A DNA stretch of 25,108 nucleotides from DASPKT01 sp035627915 (GCA_035627915.1 DASPKT010000194.1:1-25108); one strand, 5' to 3'. Shown: positions 8,741 through 16,651, counted from the first letter of the stretch. Notes: a model not told the origin generated them from the sequence alone. Numbers and translations are program-made.

Positions 8741-9943
8741 ATGCCTGTTGCAGCCGCAGACATTCTGGCCCGGGCCGCGTCGGAACTGCTGCGGCGAGAC
8801 CGGACGGACCTTGCCTGTGCCTGCGCCGGGCTCGCGCTGGAGGAGGCGCCGGGGGACGGAAGGGCGTCGGAGCTCCTTGCCGCCGCCCTGGAGAGGCAGG
8901 GCCGCTGGGAAGAGGCGCTCGCCCACTGGCGCGCCGCTGCGCGAGACCCGCCGGGCCGGCCGCAGGCGGCCGTCAACCTGGCGCTCGCCCTGCTGCTGCA
9001 CGGGCGGCCCGGCGAAGCTTGGCCGTTGTTCCACGGCCGCATCGACCTGCCGGGCTGGATTTCGGCGGCGACCCGCGCCAGTCTCTCGGCCCGGCGCGAC
9101 GCCCGGTTGCGCCCGGGCGAACCGCTGGAGGGACGGCGGGTGCTCGTCCTTACCGAGCAGGGACTGGGTGACAACCTGTTCGCCGCCCGGTGGCTGGCCG
9201 CGCTCTCCGCCCGGCGCGCGCGGATCGTCCTCGCCAGCACGCCGGCGCTGGCTCCGCTGCTGGGACGCCTGCCGGTCCTGGAGGGTTGCCTCGCGCCGCC
9301 GGACGGACGCGCCACGACCGGCCTCAACATGACCGGGCTGGAATTCGACCGCTGGGTCCCGATGCTGGACCTGCCCGGCATCCTCGGCGTCGAGGTTCCG
9401 GACGCGCCGGAAGCCCCGTACCTCGCGCCCGACCCAATCCGCACCGCCGCCTGGAGGGAGCGCTTCGCCGCCCGGGGCCGTCCCGGCCGGCGCCGCGTCG
9501 GCCTGGTCTGGTCCGCCAACCCCGCCAGCCTGTCCGCCGGGCGCCGCTCGCTCGACCCGGAGGCGCTGGCGTCGCTCGCCGGCATCCATGGGGTCGACTG
9601 GATATCCTTCCAGCACGACGCCCCGCCCGGAACGCTGGCGGGCATCCTGCCGGGCGTGGTCGACGAGGTACGCGGGCAGCCGCTGGACGAATATGCCGCG
9701 GCCCTGTCGGCGACCGACCTCCTGCTCACCGTCGACACGATGGCCGCCCACCTCGCCGGCGCCCTTGGCCATCCGGCCTGGGCGATGGTGACGACCGGCG
9801 CCGGCTGGTACTGGGGCCTGGAGGGAGGGCGCTGCCCCTGGTACGGCACGCTCCGCCTGTTCCGCCGCCCCCCTTCGGCGCCCGGCTGGACCGAGGTGAC
9901 GAGGGACGTCGCGCGGCAGCTGTCGTCCTGGGCTTGGCCGTGA
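8741..9943 (+). CDS. TPR-repeat glycosyltransferase-like protein 1
   Basis: 400 residues. Residues about 5-100 form TPR-like helical pairs (GRWEEALAHWRAA; GRPGEAWPLFHGR). Residues about 130-400 match the GT9/GT41-like half typical of 'tetratricopeptide repeat-containing glycosyltransferase family' proteins: LTEQGLGDN (137-145), VGLVWSANP, then TVDTMAAHLAGALG and WYGTLRLFRR near the C terminus. In this family the VDTxxAHLAGALG segment lies in the nucleotide-sugar half of a GT-B fold. An in-frame TTG at 8711 exists, but I prefer the ATG at 8741. First of four coupled paralogues. It probably transfers a sugar to a protein or surface glycan in the cytoplasm. Donor and acceptor cannot be read from the sequence. 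Confidence 0.85.
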   Translation: MPVAAADILARAASELLRRDRTDLACACAGLALEEAPGDGRASELLAAALERQGRWEEALAHWRAAARDPPGRPQAAVNLALALLLHGRPGEAWPLFHGRIDLPGWISAATRASLSARRDARLRPGEPLEGRRVLVLTEQGLGDNLFAARWLAALSARRARIVLASTPALAPLLGRLPVLEGCLAPPDGRATTGLNMTGLEFDRWVPMLDLPGILGVEVPDAPEAPYLAPDPIRTAAWRERFAARGRPGRRRVGLVWSANPASLSAGRRSLDPEALASLAGIHGVDWISFQHDAPPGTLAGILPGVVDEVRGQPLDEYAAALSATDLLLTVDTMAAHLAGALGHPAWAMVTTGAGWYWGLEGGRCPWYGTLRLFRRPPSAPGWTEVTRDVARQLSSWAWP

Positions 9944-11178
9944 CGGACATGGAGCGCATCGCCGCCGCCGGCGCCGTCGGCTACGCCGCCAAGGCGCTGC
10001 TGGACCGCGGCCGCCTGGGGGAAGCGCTGGAATGCGCCCTGATCGCCCGCGACATCGCGCCCGACCATGCCCGCTGCACCGCCACCCATGCCGCCGTGCT
10101 GGATGCGTTGGGCCGCCCGGACGAGGCCGACGCGGCATGGGAACGGGCGGCGTCGCTCAAGCCGGACGATTGCTGGCACCGTTTCAACCGCGCCGCCTCG
10201 CGGCTGCGGCGGGGGCTCTGGCGCGAGGGCTGGACCGACTACGAGTCCCGGCTGGACGAGGACACGTGCCACCTGCTCGTCGAGCCGTCCTCCTTCGCGG
10301 CACTGCGCCATCGCCGGCTGGTCGCCGGAATGGGGTTGCAGGGCCGGCATGTCCTGGTGTTCGGCGAGCAGGGCTATGGCGACCAGGTGATGTTCGCCCG
10401 TTTCATCCCGACCCTCGCCCGCCGGGGTGCCGAGGTCACGGCTGCCGTCCACGGCGCGGTGGCGCCGCTGATCCGCCGCGTGCCCGGTGTGCGCGCCGTG
10501 CTCTCCCCGCCGCCGGAACAGCCCCGGGCGCGCCTCGACCTGCGGGCGGCGGCCCCCGACCTGATCGAGCCGATCGGCAGCCTGCCGCTGAAGCTGGAAC
10601 TGTTCGCGACGGCGGACCTGTCCGCCGGCTGCCCCCATCTCCGCGCCGACTCGGCCGCCGTCGCGCACTGGCGCGACTGGCTGGTGGCCCGGGGCAGGGC
10701 CGCGGCGCCCAGGGTGGGACTGGTCCACCAGGCCGAGCGGCGCCACGCTGGCGGAGACCTCCGCTCCATCCCCCTCGACGCGCTCGATGTCCTGAAGCCC
10801 CTCGCCGGCATCGACTGGGTCAACCTGCAGCATGGGGCCCCCGGCCGCAGCCTGCAGCAGGCCTGGCCGGACCTCATCGACGCGACGGCGGAGGACCGGC
10901 CGATGGATGCCTACGCCGATCTCATGGCCGCCTGCGACGCGGTGGTGTCGGTGGACACGCTGGCGGCCCACATCGCGGGCGGCCTGGGCTTGCCTCTGTT
11001 CGTCCTCCTGCCCCTGGAAGCGGATTGGAAGTGGCGCCCGGCCGGAGACGGCTCGGACTGGTATCCCACGGCACGGCTGCTCCGCCAGCCTCGCCGCGGC
11101 GACTGGAAGGCGCCCCTCGAGGCGCTGGCGGCACGGCTCGGCGGACGCCAAATCCATCGATGGGAGGCGGAATGCTGA
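9940..11178 (+). CDS. TPR-repeat glycosyltransferase-like protein 2
   Basis: 412 residues from the GTG overlapping the previous stop as GTGA; an ATG at 9949 is an alternative start three codons in. TPR units occupy about residues 15-105 (GRLGEALECALIARDIAPDH; GRPDEADAAWERAASLKPDD). The glycosyltransferase half begins around 135 with GRHVLVFGEQGYGDQVMFAR. It continues with VGLVHQAE, DWVNLQHG, the VSVDTLAAHIAGGLG motif and WYPTARLLRQ. It is most similar by eye to the fourth gene (shared QAE, DWVNLQHG and IDATAE signatures), so the pair probably arose by local duplication. Where canonical relatives carry an HxNDRxRS loop it has RRHAGGDLRS, which may reflect a different acceptor or donor. Confidence 0.85.
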   Translation: MTDMERIAAAGAVGYAAKALLDRGRLGEALECALIARDIAPDHARCTATHAAVLDALGRPDEADAAWERAASLKPDDCWHRFNRAASRLRRGLWREGWTDYESRLDEDTCHLLVEPSSFAALRHRRLVAGMGLQGRHVLVFGEQGYGDQVMFARFIPTLARRGAEVTAAVHGAVAPLIRRVPGVRAVLSPPPEQPRARLDLRAAAPDLIEPIGSLPLKLELFATADLSAGCPHLRADSAAVAHWRDWLVARGRAAAPRVGLVHQAERRHAGGDLRSIPLDALDVLKPLAGIDWVNLQHGAPGRSLQQAWPDLIDATAEDRPMDAYADLMAACDAVVSVDTLAAHIAGGLGLPLFVLLPLEADWKWRPAGDGSDWYPTARLLRQPRRGDWKAPLEALAARLGGRQIHRWEAEC

Positions 11179-12932
11179 CGGTAGAACGGTCGCGGGAGGA
11201 CCTGCTGAGGGAAGCCGCCGACCATCAGTCCAGGGGCGACCTCGCCGGCGCCGGACAACGCTGGCAGTCCGTGCTGGCTCGCTTTCCCGACGATCCCACG
11301 GCCAACCGCGCCCTCGGCCGCCTCGCCATCCGGGCCGGCCAGGTCGAGGCGGCCCGCCGGCACCTGGAAACGGCCGCCATGGGGCTGCCGGGAGATGCCG
11401 CCGCCCTGGTCGACTGGGCCCAGGCCACCTTCCTGTCCGGCGACGCCGGGGAGGCCGAAGCCCTCCTGCGGGTGGCGCTGCGGCTCGCACCGGACCTGGT
11501 GCCGGCGCAGCGCGGGCTGCTGTCGCTCCTGCAGACGTCCGGACGCCTGGTGGAGGCTGCGGAGGCTGCCCAGCGCCTGGGCGAGCTGGTGCCGGAGGAC
11601 GAGGAGCTGAGGGCCGTCCTGATCCGGCTGCAGCTCGAGCGCGGAGACGATCCCCCCGCGGGGTGCCCGCAGCCGCCGGCCGGCGTGATGCACCGCATGG
11701 GCAGGCATCTGGAGCGGCTGGGGCGCCTCACCGAGGCGGTGGACTGCTGCGTGTCCGCGCTGCGCCGCGAACCGGACCGCGCGGACACGCTGGTCGCCCT
11801 GGCCCTGCTTCACCAGCGCCGGGGCGATCCCGCGGCGGCGGTCGCCTGCCATCGCCGGCTGCTCGCGGCGGACCCCGCGCACGCGCCGAGCTGGTCCAAC
11901 CTCGGCAACGCGCTGGAGGAGCTTGGCCGCTTCGACGAGGCGCTGGACGCCTACGGCGAGGCGGTGCGGCTGGAACCGGCCAAGGCGCTGGTACGCATGA
12001 ACCGCGCCATGCTTCTGCTGAAGCTCGGACGCTGGCGCGAGGGCTGGGAGGAGTACGAGTGGCGCTGGCGCGTGGACGGTGCCAAGCCGCCGCCGGGCCT
12101 GGCGCCGTCCTGGGACGGATCGCCCGTGGGACGGCGCCGCCTGCTGCTGGTGGCCGAGCAGGGCATGGGCGACACCATCCAGATGCTGCGCTACCTGCCG
12201 CCGGTCGCCGCGACCGCCGACCGGTCGGCGGGCGGCGAGGTCTGCCTCATGGTTCCGCCGTCGCTGCAGCGCCTGCTGGCGCGCTTTCCCGGGGTCACCA
12301 CGCTGGACCCGGCGCAGCCGCTGCCGCCGTTCGACGCCGAGGCGCCGCTCCTCAGCCTGCCGCGCCTGCTGGGAACGGAACCGGGCAGTGTCCCCGCGAT
12401 GCCGGCTCCGGAGGCGTTCGCCGCGGCGCCGGGCAGCGGCGCGGCGGCGTGGGTGCGCAACGGCGCCGGCCTGCGGGTCGGGCTCGCCTGGGCCGGCAAT
12501 CCGGGCCATGTGAACGACCGGCGCCGCTCCGCCCCCCTGTCGCTGCTGGAGCCGATCCTGTCGGTGCCCGGATGCGGCTTATACAGCCTGCAGAAGGGCG
12601 GTCGCGCCGCCGACGCAGACCGGTTCGCGGACCGGCTGACCCGTCTCGACCACCATCTGGGCGACATGGCCGACACGGCCGCCGTCATCCGCGCCCTGGA
12701 CATGGTGATCTCCGTCGACACCGGTGTTGCCCACCTGGCGGCGGCGCTGGGAAAGCCGACATGGCTGCTGCTGCCCTTCGCCGGCGAATGGCGCTGGCTG
12801 GCGGAGGGCGAGGCCACTCCCTGGTACCCGTCCATGCGCCTGTTCCGCCAGGCGCGCCGGAACGACTGGCCGGAGCTGGCGGCCCGCGTCGCCGGGGCGC
12901 TGGCCCGGCATGCCGGTGCGGGGACGTCATGA
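11172..12932 (+). CDS. TPR-repeat glycosyltransferase-like protein 3 (long form)
   Basis: 586 residues, the longest of the four because it has more TPR units (about residues 10-300, e.g. GRFDEALDAYGEAVRLEPAK and GRWREGWEEYEWRW). The start ATG overlaps the previous stop by 7 bases and has a strong GGGAGG site 4 bases upstream. The catalytic-like half starts near 320 (RRLLLVAEQGMGDTIQMLRY), then VGLAWAGNP, HVNDRRRS, VISVDTGVAHLAAALG and WYPSMRLFRQ. This is the canonical member of the family. The TPR superhelix probably binds a protein acceptor, as in GT41 O-GlcNAc transferases, but here that is an analogy only. Confidence 0.88.
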   Translation: MLTVERSREDLLREAADHQSRGDLAGAGQRWQSVLARFPDDPTANRALGRLAIRAGQVEAARRHLETAAMGLPGDAAALVDWAQATFLSGDAGEAEALLRVALRLAPDLVPAQRGLLSLLQTSGRLVEAAEAAQRLGELVPEDEELRAVLIRLQLERGDDPPAGCPQPPAGVMHRMGRHLERLGRLTEAVDCCVSALRREPDRADTLVALALLHQRRGDPAAAVACHRRLLAADPAHAPSWSNLGNALEELGRFDEALDAYGEAVRLEPAKALVRMNRAMLLLKLGRWREGWEEYEWRWRVDGAKPPPGLAPSWDGSPVGRRRLLLVAEQGMGDTIQMLRYLPPVAATADRSAGGEVCLMVPPSLQRLLARFPGVTTLDPAQPLPPFDAEAPLLSLPRLLGTEPGSVPAMPAPEAFAAAPGSGAAAWVRNGAGLRVGLAWAGNPGHVNDRRRSAPLSLLEPILSVPGCGLYSLQKGGRAADADRFADRLTRLDHHLGDMADTAAVIRALDMVISVDTGVAHLAAALGKPTWLLLPFAGEWRWLAEGEATPWYPSMRLFRQARRNDWPELAARVAGALARHAGAGTS

Positions 12933-14182
12933 GCGGGCGCTACCTCCCCACCACGCCGGAGGAGCGCCATGCGATGGCGGAGACGCTGGGTGTCGCGGCG
13001 ACGGAACTGTTCCACCGGGGACGGTTCGCGGCGGCCCACGACTGCGTCCTGGCGGCCCTCGACCACGAACCGGACCACGCCGCCTGCCTGGTCACGCTCG
13101 CCTGCGTGCTGGAGGCGATGGGCCGTTTCGGCGAGGCGGAGGCGCCCCGCCTCCGGGTCGCTTACCTGCAGCCGGGCAGCGCCAAGGCGGTCTTCGACCG
13201 GGCCCTGCTGCGCATGCGCCGCGGCGACTACGCCGACGGGTTGCAGGACTACGAGGCGCGGCTGGCGCTGCTGGCGAACACGCTGGTGGCCGACCGCGAC
13301 TCCGCCGTGGCCGAGCGGCACCGGCGGCTGAAGCCCGGCGAGGACGTCGACGGGCTGTCGGTGGTGCTGGTGGCGGAACAGGGCCTCGGCGACCATGTGA
13401 TGTTCGCCCGCCTCATCCGGCCGCTGGCCGAGCGGGGAGCGCGCATCACGGTGGTGGCCCGCCGCGCCATGGCGGGGTTCTTCCGGCGGATGCCGGAGGT
13501 GCGGGACGTGCTCTGCGCCCCGGAGACGGCCCCCGCGGCCCGCATCGACCTGCGCCGCCTGGCCTTCGACCGCTTCGAGTTCATGGGCAGCCTGCCCAGG
13601 TACTTCCAGGTAGCCCGGCCGGAGGACCTCCCCGGCGCGGTGCCCTACGCCCCCACCGATCCGGCGGAGGTCGCGCGCCGGCGCGGCTGGCTGGCGGAGC
13701 GCGGCCGCCCGCATCGGCCCAAGGTCGGGCTGGTCTACCAGGCGGAGCTCCTGCATGACAGCGGACCGAAGCGTTCCATCCCGGTGGAGCTGCTGGCCGC
13801 GCTCGCCGGGGTGGAGGCGGTCGACTGGGTCAACCTGCAGCACGGCGAGGCCGGCCGCGCCGTGCCGGGCGTGCTGCCGGCCGTCATCGACGCCACGGCG
13901 GAGCCCCTGCCTTTCGAGCGCTACGCCGACCTGATGGCAGCCACCGACGCCGTGGTGTCGGTGGACACGCTGGCCTGCAACCTCGCGGGCGCGCTGGGCG
14001 TGCGCGCCTGGGTGCCGTTGCCGGCCGACGTGGATTGGCGCTGGGGACTGGGGAGGGCCGACAGCCCCTGGTACCCGTCCCTGCGCCTCGTCCGCCAGAC
14101 GGAACCGGGACGCTGGGACGACGTCGTCGACCGTATCGCCGCCGACGTGGCCCTGTGGGCGACGCGAGGCGCTTCCGCATGA
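12929..14182 (+). CDS. TPR-repeat glycosyltransferase-like protein 4
   Basis: 417 residues; start and previous stop overlap as ATGA, so translation is likely coupled. TPR-like helices cover about residues 15-110 (GRFAAAHDCVLAALDHEPDH; GRFGEAEAPRLRVAYLQP). The transferase half follows from about 143: SVVLVAEQGLGDHVMFARL, VGLVYQAELLHDSGPKRSI, DWVNLQHG, VSVDTLACNLAGALG and WYPSLRLVRQ. It is closest by eye to the second gene. The usual AHLAGALG histidine position is CNLAGALG here, a change at a conserved site. Last gene of the operon, converging on the LicD-type gene. Confidence 0.85.
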   Translation: MSGRYLPTTPEERHAMAETLGVAATELFHRGRFAAAHDCVLAALDHEPDHAACLVTLACVLEAMGRFGEAEAPRLRVAYLQPGSAKAVFDRALLRMRRGDYADGLQDYEARLALLANTLVADRDSAVAERHRRLKPGEDVDGLSVVLVAEQGLGDHVMFARLIRPLAERGARITVVARRAMAGFFRRMPEVRDVLCAPETAPAARIDLRRLAFDRFEFMGSLPRYFQVARPEDLPGAVPYAPTDPAEVARRRGWLAERGRPHRPKVGLVYQAELLHDSGPKRSIPVELLAALAGVEAVDWVNLQHGEAGRAVPGVLPAVIDATAEPLPFERYADLMAATDAVVSVDTLACNLAGALGVRAWVPLPADVDWRWGLGRADSPWYPSLRLVRQTEPGRWDDVVDRIAADVALWATRGASA

Positions 14183-14223
14183 GCGCCACGCCGCCCGACC
14201 GGTGCCCCTGGCGCCGGCGGCAA

Positions 14224-14240
14224 CGCCCGCCTAGCGGGTG
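14224..14240. terminator. Candidate shared terminator hairpin between convergent operons
   Basis: A 7-bp stem (14224-14230 with 14234-14240, one G-U pair) around a 3-base loop CTA sits in the 48-bp gap between the fourth glycosyltransferase gene and the LicD-type gene, overlapping the latter's stop codon. There is no T-tract on either side, so intrinsic termination is uncertain. Confidence 0.3.
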
Positions 14241-15535
14241 CCTTCGAGGTCCCGGACGATCCCGGCAAGGTCCCGGTTCCCCGGCTCCCGCGCCGACAGC
14301 TGACGCAGCAGGGCGGGCGCGCGGTCCGGCAGGCCCCCGAGCAGAAGCGTCGCCGCCTTCAATCGGCCGTAGCTCGCCAAGTAGGGCGTGTGGGCGGTGA
14401 GATTGCGGGCCGACAGGGTGGTGTCATACGCCGGGTCGGGCGTGCGCCAGTCGCCGTAGAGCGCGGCCAGGTGCGCGTCCACCCCGTCCGGCACCGGCAG
14501 GCGCAGACCGGGGCCGGGGAAGTCCGCCGGCGTCGCGCGGTAGAAGGGAAACACCGTCTGGCGCAGCAGGGCGCCGTCCGGCCCCTCCCACCGGTTGAGG
14601 CGCACCCCGTCGCCCGGCGCGTGGGCGATCAGGTCCAGGACGACGCCGGTCGGCCGGTGGCGCAGGACGCGGTAGCTGCCGAAGGGAAAGGGCGTCGGCT
14701 CCGGCTGGAACAGGCCCGAGGCGAGCAGAGCCGCCGCGACCGGCGCCGTCCCCGCCGGGCCCAGCACGGCAAGGTCCAGATCCTTGTCGCCGGGCAGGAA
14801 GGCGCCGTCGCGCACCAGCCCCAGCAGCGTCCCGGCGGTGAAGGCGACCTCCAGCCCCTGCGCCGCCGCCAGGGCGGCGATGTCGGCCGCGACGCGCCGC
14901 AGCCGGCCGGCGGTGCGGGCGGGCGGCGGCGGCGCGGACCGGGCCGGTGCGATCCCGCCGGACGCGCACGCGCGCAGCAGCCGGTCCAGCCGCGCGGCGC
15001 TCTCGGCGAAGCGCATCCGGTTGTGGGCGACGGCGCAGCGGTGCAGCTCCAGCAGGGCATGCTCCCGGCGCCGGTCGGCGGGGATCGCCGCCGCCATCGC
15101 CTCGACCTCGCGGGCGACCGGGTCCAGCCGCCCGATCTCCTCCAGCAACGACCATTTGCGCAGGAAATGGGCGAGCGGGCGGCCTCCCCCGGCCTCCGCC
15201 GCCTCCAGCCAGGCGACCGCCCCGGCCCGGTCGCCCTGCCGCAGCGCCAGCGCCACCCGCATGTCGGTCAGCAGGTCGGCCGGCGCGCCCGCCGCCGCCA
15301 GCGCCTCCAGGTGGGGGGCGGCGGCCTCCGGCGCCGGCGTCTCCAGCAGCAGCTTCGCCATGAGCTGGTGGAACAGGGAAGGGGGCAGCCGCCCCTCCAT
15401 CGCCGCGACGATGCCCAGCGCCTCTTCCGCCCGCTCCTCCCGCACCGCCGCGGCGACCAGGGCCGCCGCCGGTTCCGGCGCGGGGCCGTCAGGCAGGGCC
15501 GCCGACATTTCGGTAAAGGAGCGATCCTCAGCCAT
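14231..15535 (-). CDS. TPR-like plus LicD/fukutin-family phosphotransferase
   Basis: 434 residues. The N-terminal half (about 20-190) is alanine-rich and helical, TPR-like. A Pro/Ala linker (200-207) leads to a LicD/fukutin-type nucleotidyltransferase-fold domain: AFTAGTLLGLVRDGAFLPGD at 231-250, then KDLDL, matching the family signature GTLLGxxRxxxFIPxDDDxD. D250, D252 and D254 are the likely metal ligands. LicD proteins transfer phosphocholine or similar phospho-alcohols from CDP donors onto surface glycans; fukutin relatives transfer ribitol phosphate. The cytidylyltransferase two genes upstream could make the donor. The start overlaps the preceding YggS-like gene by 8 bases, indicating one operon. 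The exact alcohol is unknown. Fusing a helical repeat to LicD may provide acceptor binding. Confidence 0.8.
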   Translation of the reverse strand: MAEDRSFTEMSAALPDGPAPEPAAALVAAAVREERAEEALGIVAAMEGRLPPSLFHQLMAKLLLETPAPEAAAPHLEALAAAGAPADLLTDMRVALALRQGDRAGAVAWLEAAEAGGGRPLAHFLRKWSLLEEIGRLDPVAREVEAMAAAIPADRRREHALLELHRCAVAHNRMRFAESAARLDRLLRACASGGIAPARSAPPPPARTAGRLRRVAADIAALAAAQGLEVAFTAGTLLGLVRDGAFLPGDKDLDLAVLGPAGTAPVAAALLASGLFQPEPTPFPFGSYRVLRHRPTGVVLDLIAHAPGDGVRLNRWEGPDGALLRQTVFPFYRATPADFPGPGLRLPVPDGVDAHLAALYGDWRTPDPAYDTTLSARNLTAHTPYLASYGRLKAATLLLGGLPDRAPALLRQLSAREPGNRDLAGIVRDLEGTR

Positions 15536-16208
15536 GCGGCGGGCAGGCGAAGACGGCGCGGCCGATCCGGATCGCCGTGGCGCCGCAGCGGATCGCGGCG
15601 GCGTGGTCGTCGCTCATGCCCATCATGCAGTGCTCCAGCCCGTGGGCGTCCGCGAAGGCGCGCAGCCAGCGGAAATGGGGCACCGGGTCCTGGTTCCGGG
15701 GCGGGATGGCCATGACGCCGACGACGGGCAGGGGCAGCGTTTCCCGGCAGCGGGCCAGCAGGCCGGCCGCGGCCTCCGGCGCCACCCCGCCCTTCTGCGG
15801 CTCCAGGCCGGTATTGACCTGCAGGTAGGCTCCCCGCGCGCGGCTGCCGGCGCCGAGGTACCGCGCCAGCGCCGCGGCGAGGGGCTGGCGGTCCAGGCTC
15901 TCGACGAGGTCCGCCAGGCGCAGCGCCGCCGCCGCCTTGTTGGTCTGCAGACGGCCGTAGAGGTGCAGGGTGACGCCGTCACGCGGCAGGACCTGCCACT
16001 TGGCGGCCATCTCCTGCACGAACTTCTCGGCGAAGTGGCGGTGGCCCATCCCGGCCAGGAGGGATATCCGCTCCGGCGGCTGCCGCTCGGTCGCCAGATG
16101 GACCCGACCCCCGCCGTCGGTGAAGCGGCGGACCACCGGCTGCTCCATGAAACGGAGGTAGCGCTCCGCCAAGGCCTGCTCCTCGGCCGGGGCACGGGGT
16201 GCCGTCAT
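15528..16208 (-). CDS. YggS/PLPBP-like (alanine racemase N-terminal fold) protein lacking the PLP lysine
   Basis: 226 residues, the usual length for the YggS/PROSC family of PLP-homeostasis proteins (fold-type III barrel). Conserved landmarks include HFAEKFVQE (cf. FGENYVQE), LYGRLQTNK (cf. IGxLQSNK), LQVNTG (cf. IQINIS), VVGVMAIP, MMGMSDDHAAAI and RIGRAVF. An ungapped alignment with the E. coli YggS block SKTKPxxxI to VQE places glutamate E41 (GAG at 16088-16086) where the Schiff-base lysine should be. A normal covalent PLP link is therefore not expected. The start overlaps the upstream stop as ATGA. Placement between a cytidylyltransferase and LicD suggests a role in that pathway rather than housekeeping. 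It may be a non-covalent PLP binder, a regulator or a repurposed scaffold. Family assignment is confident; function is not. Confidence 0.82.
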   Translation of the reverse strand: MTAPRAPAEEQALAERYLRFMEQPVVRRFTDGGGRVHLATERQPPERISLLAGMGHRHFAEKFVQEMAAKWQVLPRDGVTLHLYGRLQTNKAAAALRLADLVESLDRQPLAAALARYLGAGSRARGAYLQVNTGLEPQKGGVAPEAAAGLLARCRETLPLPVVGVMAIPPRNQDPVPHFRWLRAFADAHGLEHCMMGMSDDHAAAIRCGATAIRIGRAVFACPPHG

Positions 16209-16621
16209 TGGCCCGCCGCCCTCCGCAGCACCCGGTCGATGAGGTCGCTGGTGGAGATGCCGGGCATGTAGGGCAGGCGCACCCGCCGCGCCGGCGGCAG
16301 GTCGGCGCAGTCCGCCAGCTTCACGGCCGCCTCCGCCTCGTCCACCGCGCCATAGGCGTAGAGGTCCAGGCCGTTCGCGTCGAGGAAGGCGCGGGTGATC
16401 TCCCGGGGACCGTCGGTGACGACCCTGTCGACGTGACGGCAGGCGGCGACGACGGCCACCCGCTCGTCCGTCGTCATGATGGGCCGGCGCTTCACCAGCG
16501 CCACCCGCTCGTCCGGTACGACGCAGACGGTCAGGTGTGTCCCGAGCGCCCGGGCGGCGGCGAGGAAGGCGACGTGGCCGGGATGGAAGAGGTCGCCGAC
16601 GATCTTCGTATAGATGCGCAT
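16205..16621 (-). CDS. Cytidylyltransferase-like protein (CDP-alcohol synthesis)
   Basis: 138 residues, the length of glycerol-3-phosphate and related cytidylyltransferases. Diagnostic motifs: GDLFHPGH at 9-16 (the HxGH nucleotide-binding motif, H13 and H16), RRPIMTTDERVAVVAACRHV at 45-64 (cf. RPIMxxxERxxxxxxCRYVD), and GISTSDLI at 121-128 (the ISTS signature). The reaction would be CTP plus a phospho-alcohol giving a CDP-alcohol and pyrophosphate, in the cytoplasm. Substrates in the family include phosphocholine, phosphoethanolamine and glycerol 3-phosphate; the sequence does not decide between them. First gene of a three-gene operon with the YggS-like and LicD-type genes (4- and 8-base overlaps), consistent with making LicD's donor. 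A GGCAGGGAC site precedes the ATG. Confidence 0.85.
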   Translation of the reverse strand: MRIYTKIVGDLFHPGHVAFLAAARALGTHLTVCVVPDERVALVKRRPIMTTDERVAVVAACRHVDRVVTDGPREITRAFLDANGLDLYAYGAVDEAEAAVKLADCADLPPARRVRLPYMPGISTSDLIDRVLRRAAGQ

Positions 16622-16634
16622 GTCCCTGCCCGAC

Positions 16635-16651
16635 GTCCGGAGCCTCCGGAC
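16635..16651. promoter_or_regulatory. 17-bp perfect palindrome before the cytidylyltransferase operon
   Basis: GTCCGGAGCCTCCGGAC is a perfect inverted repeat (8-bp arms, 1-base centre) lying 13 bases upstream of the cytidylyltransferase ATG at 16621, overlapping or just before its ribosome site region. It could be an operator or an mRNA hairpin (7-bp stem, 3-base loop) limiting initiation. There is no T-tract. Confidence 0.35.

Noticed and set aside
8719..11490. A 923-codon minus-strand frame opposite the first two glycosyltransferase genes
   Set aside because: Arg/Pro/Ser/Gly-rich composition, no recognisable motifs, and it crosses two well-supported genes on the plus strand. It is an antisense shadow.
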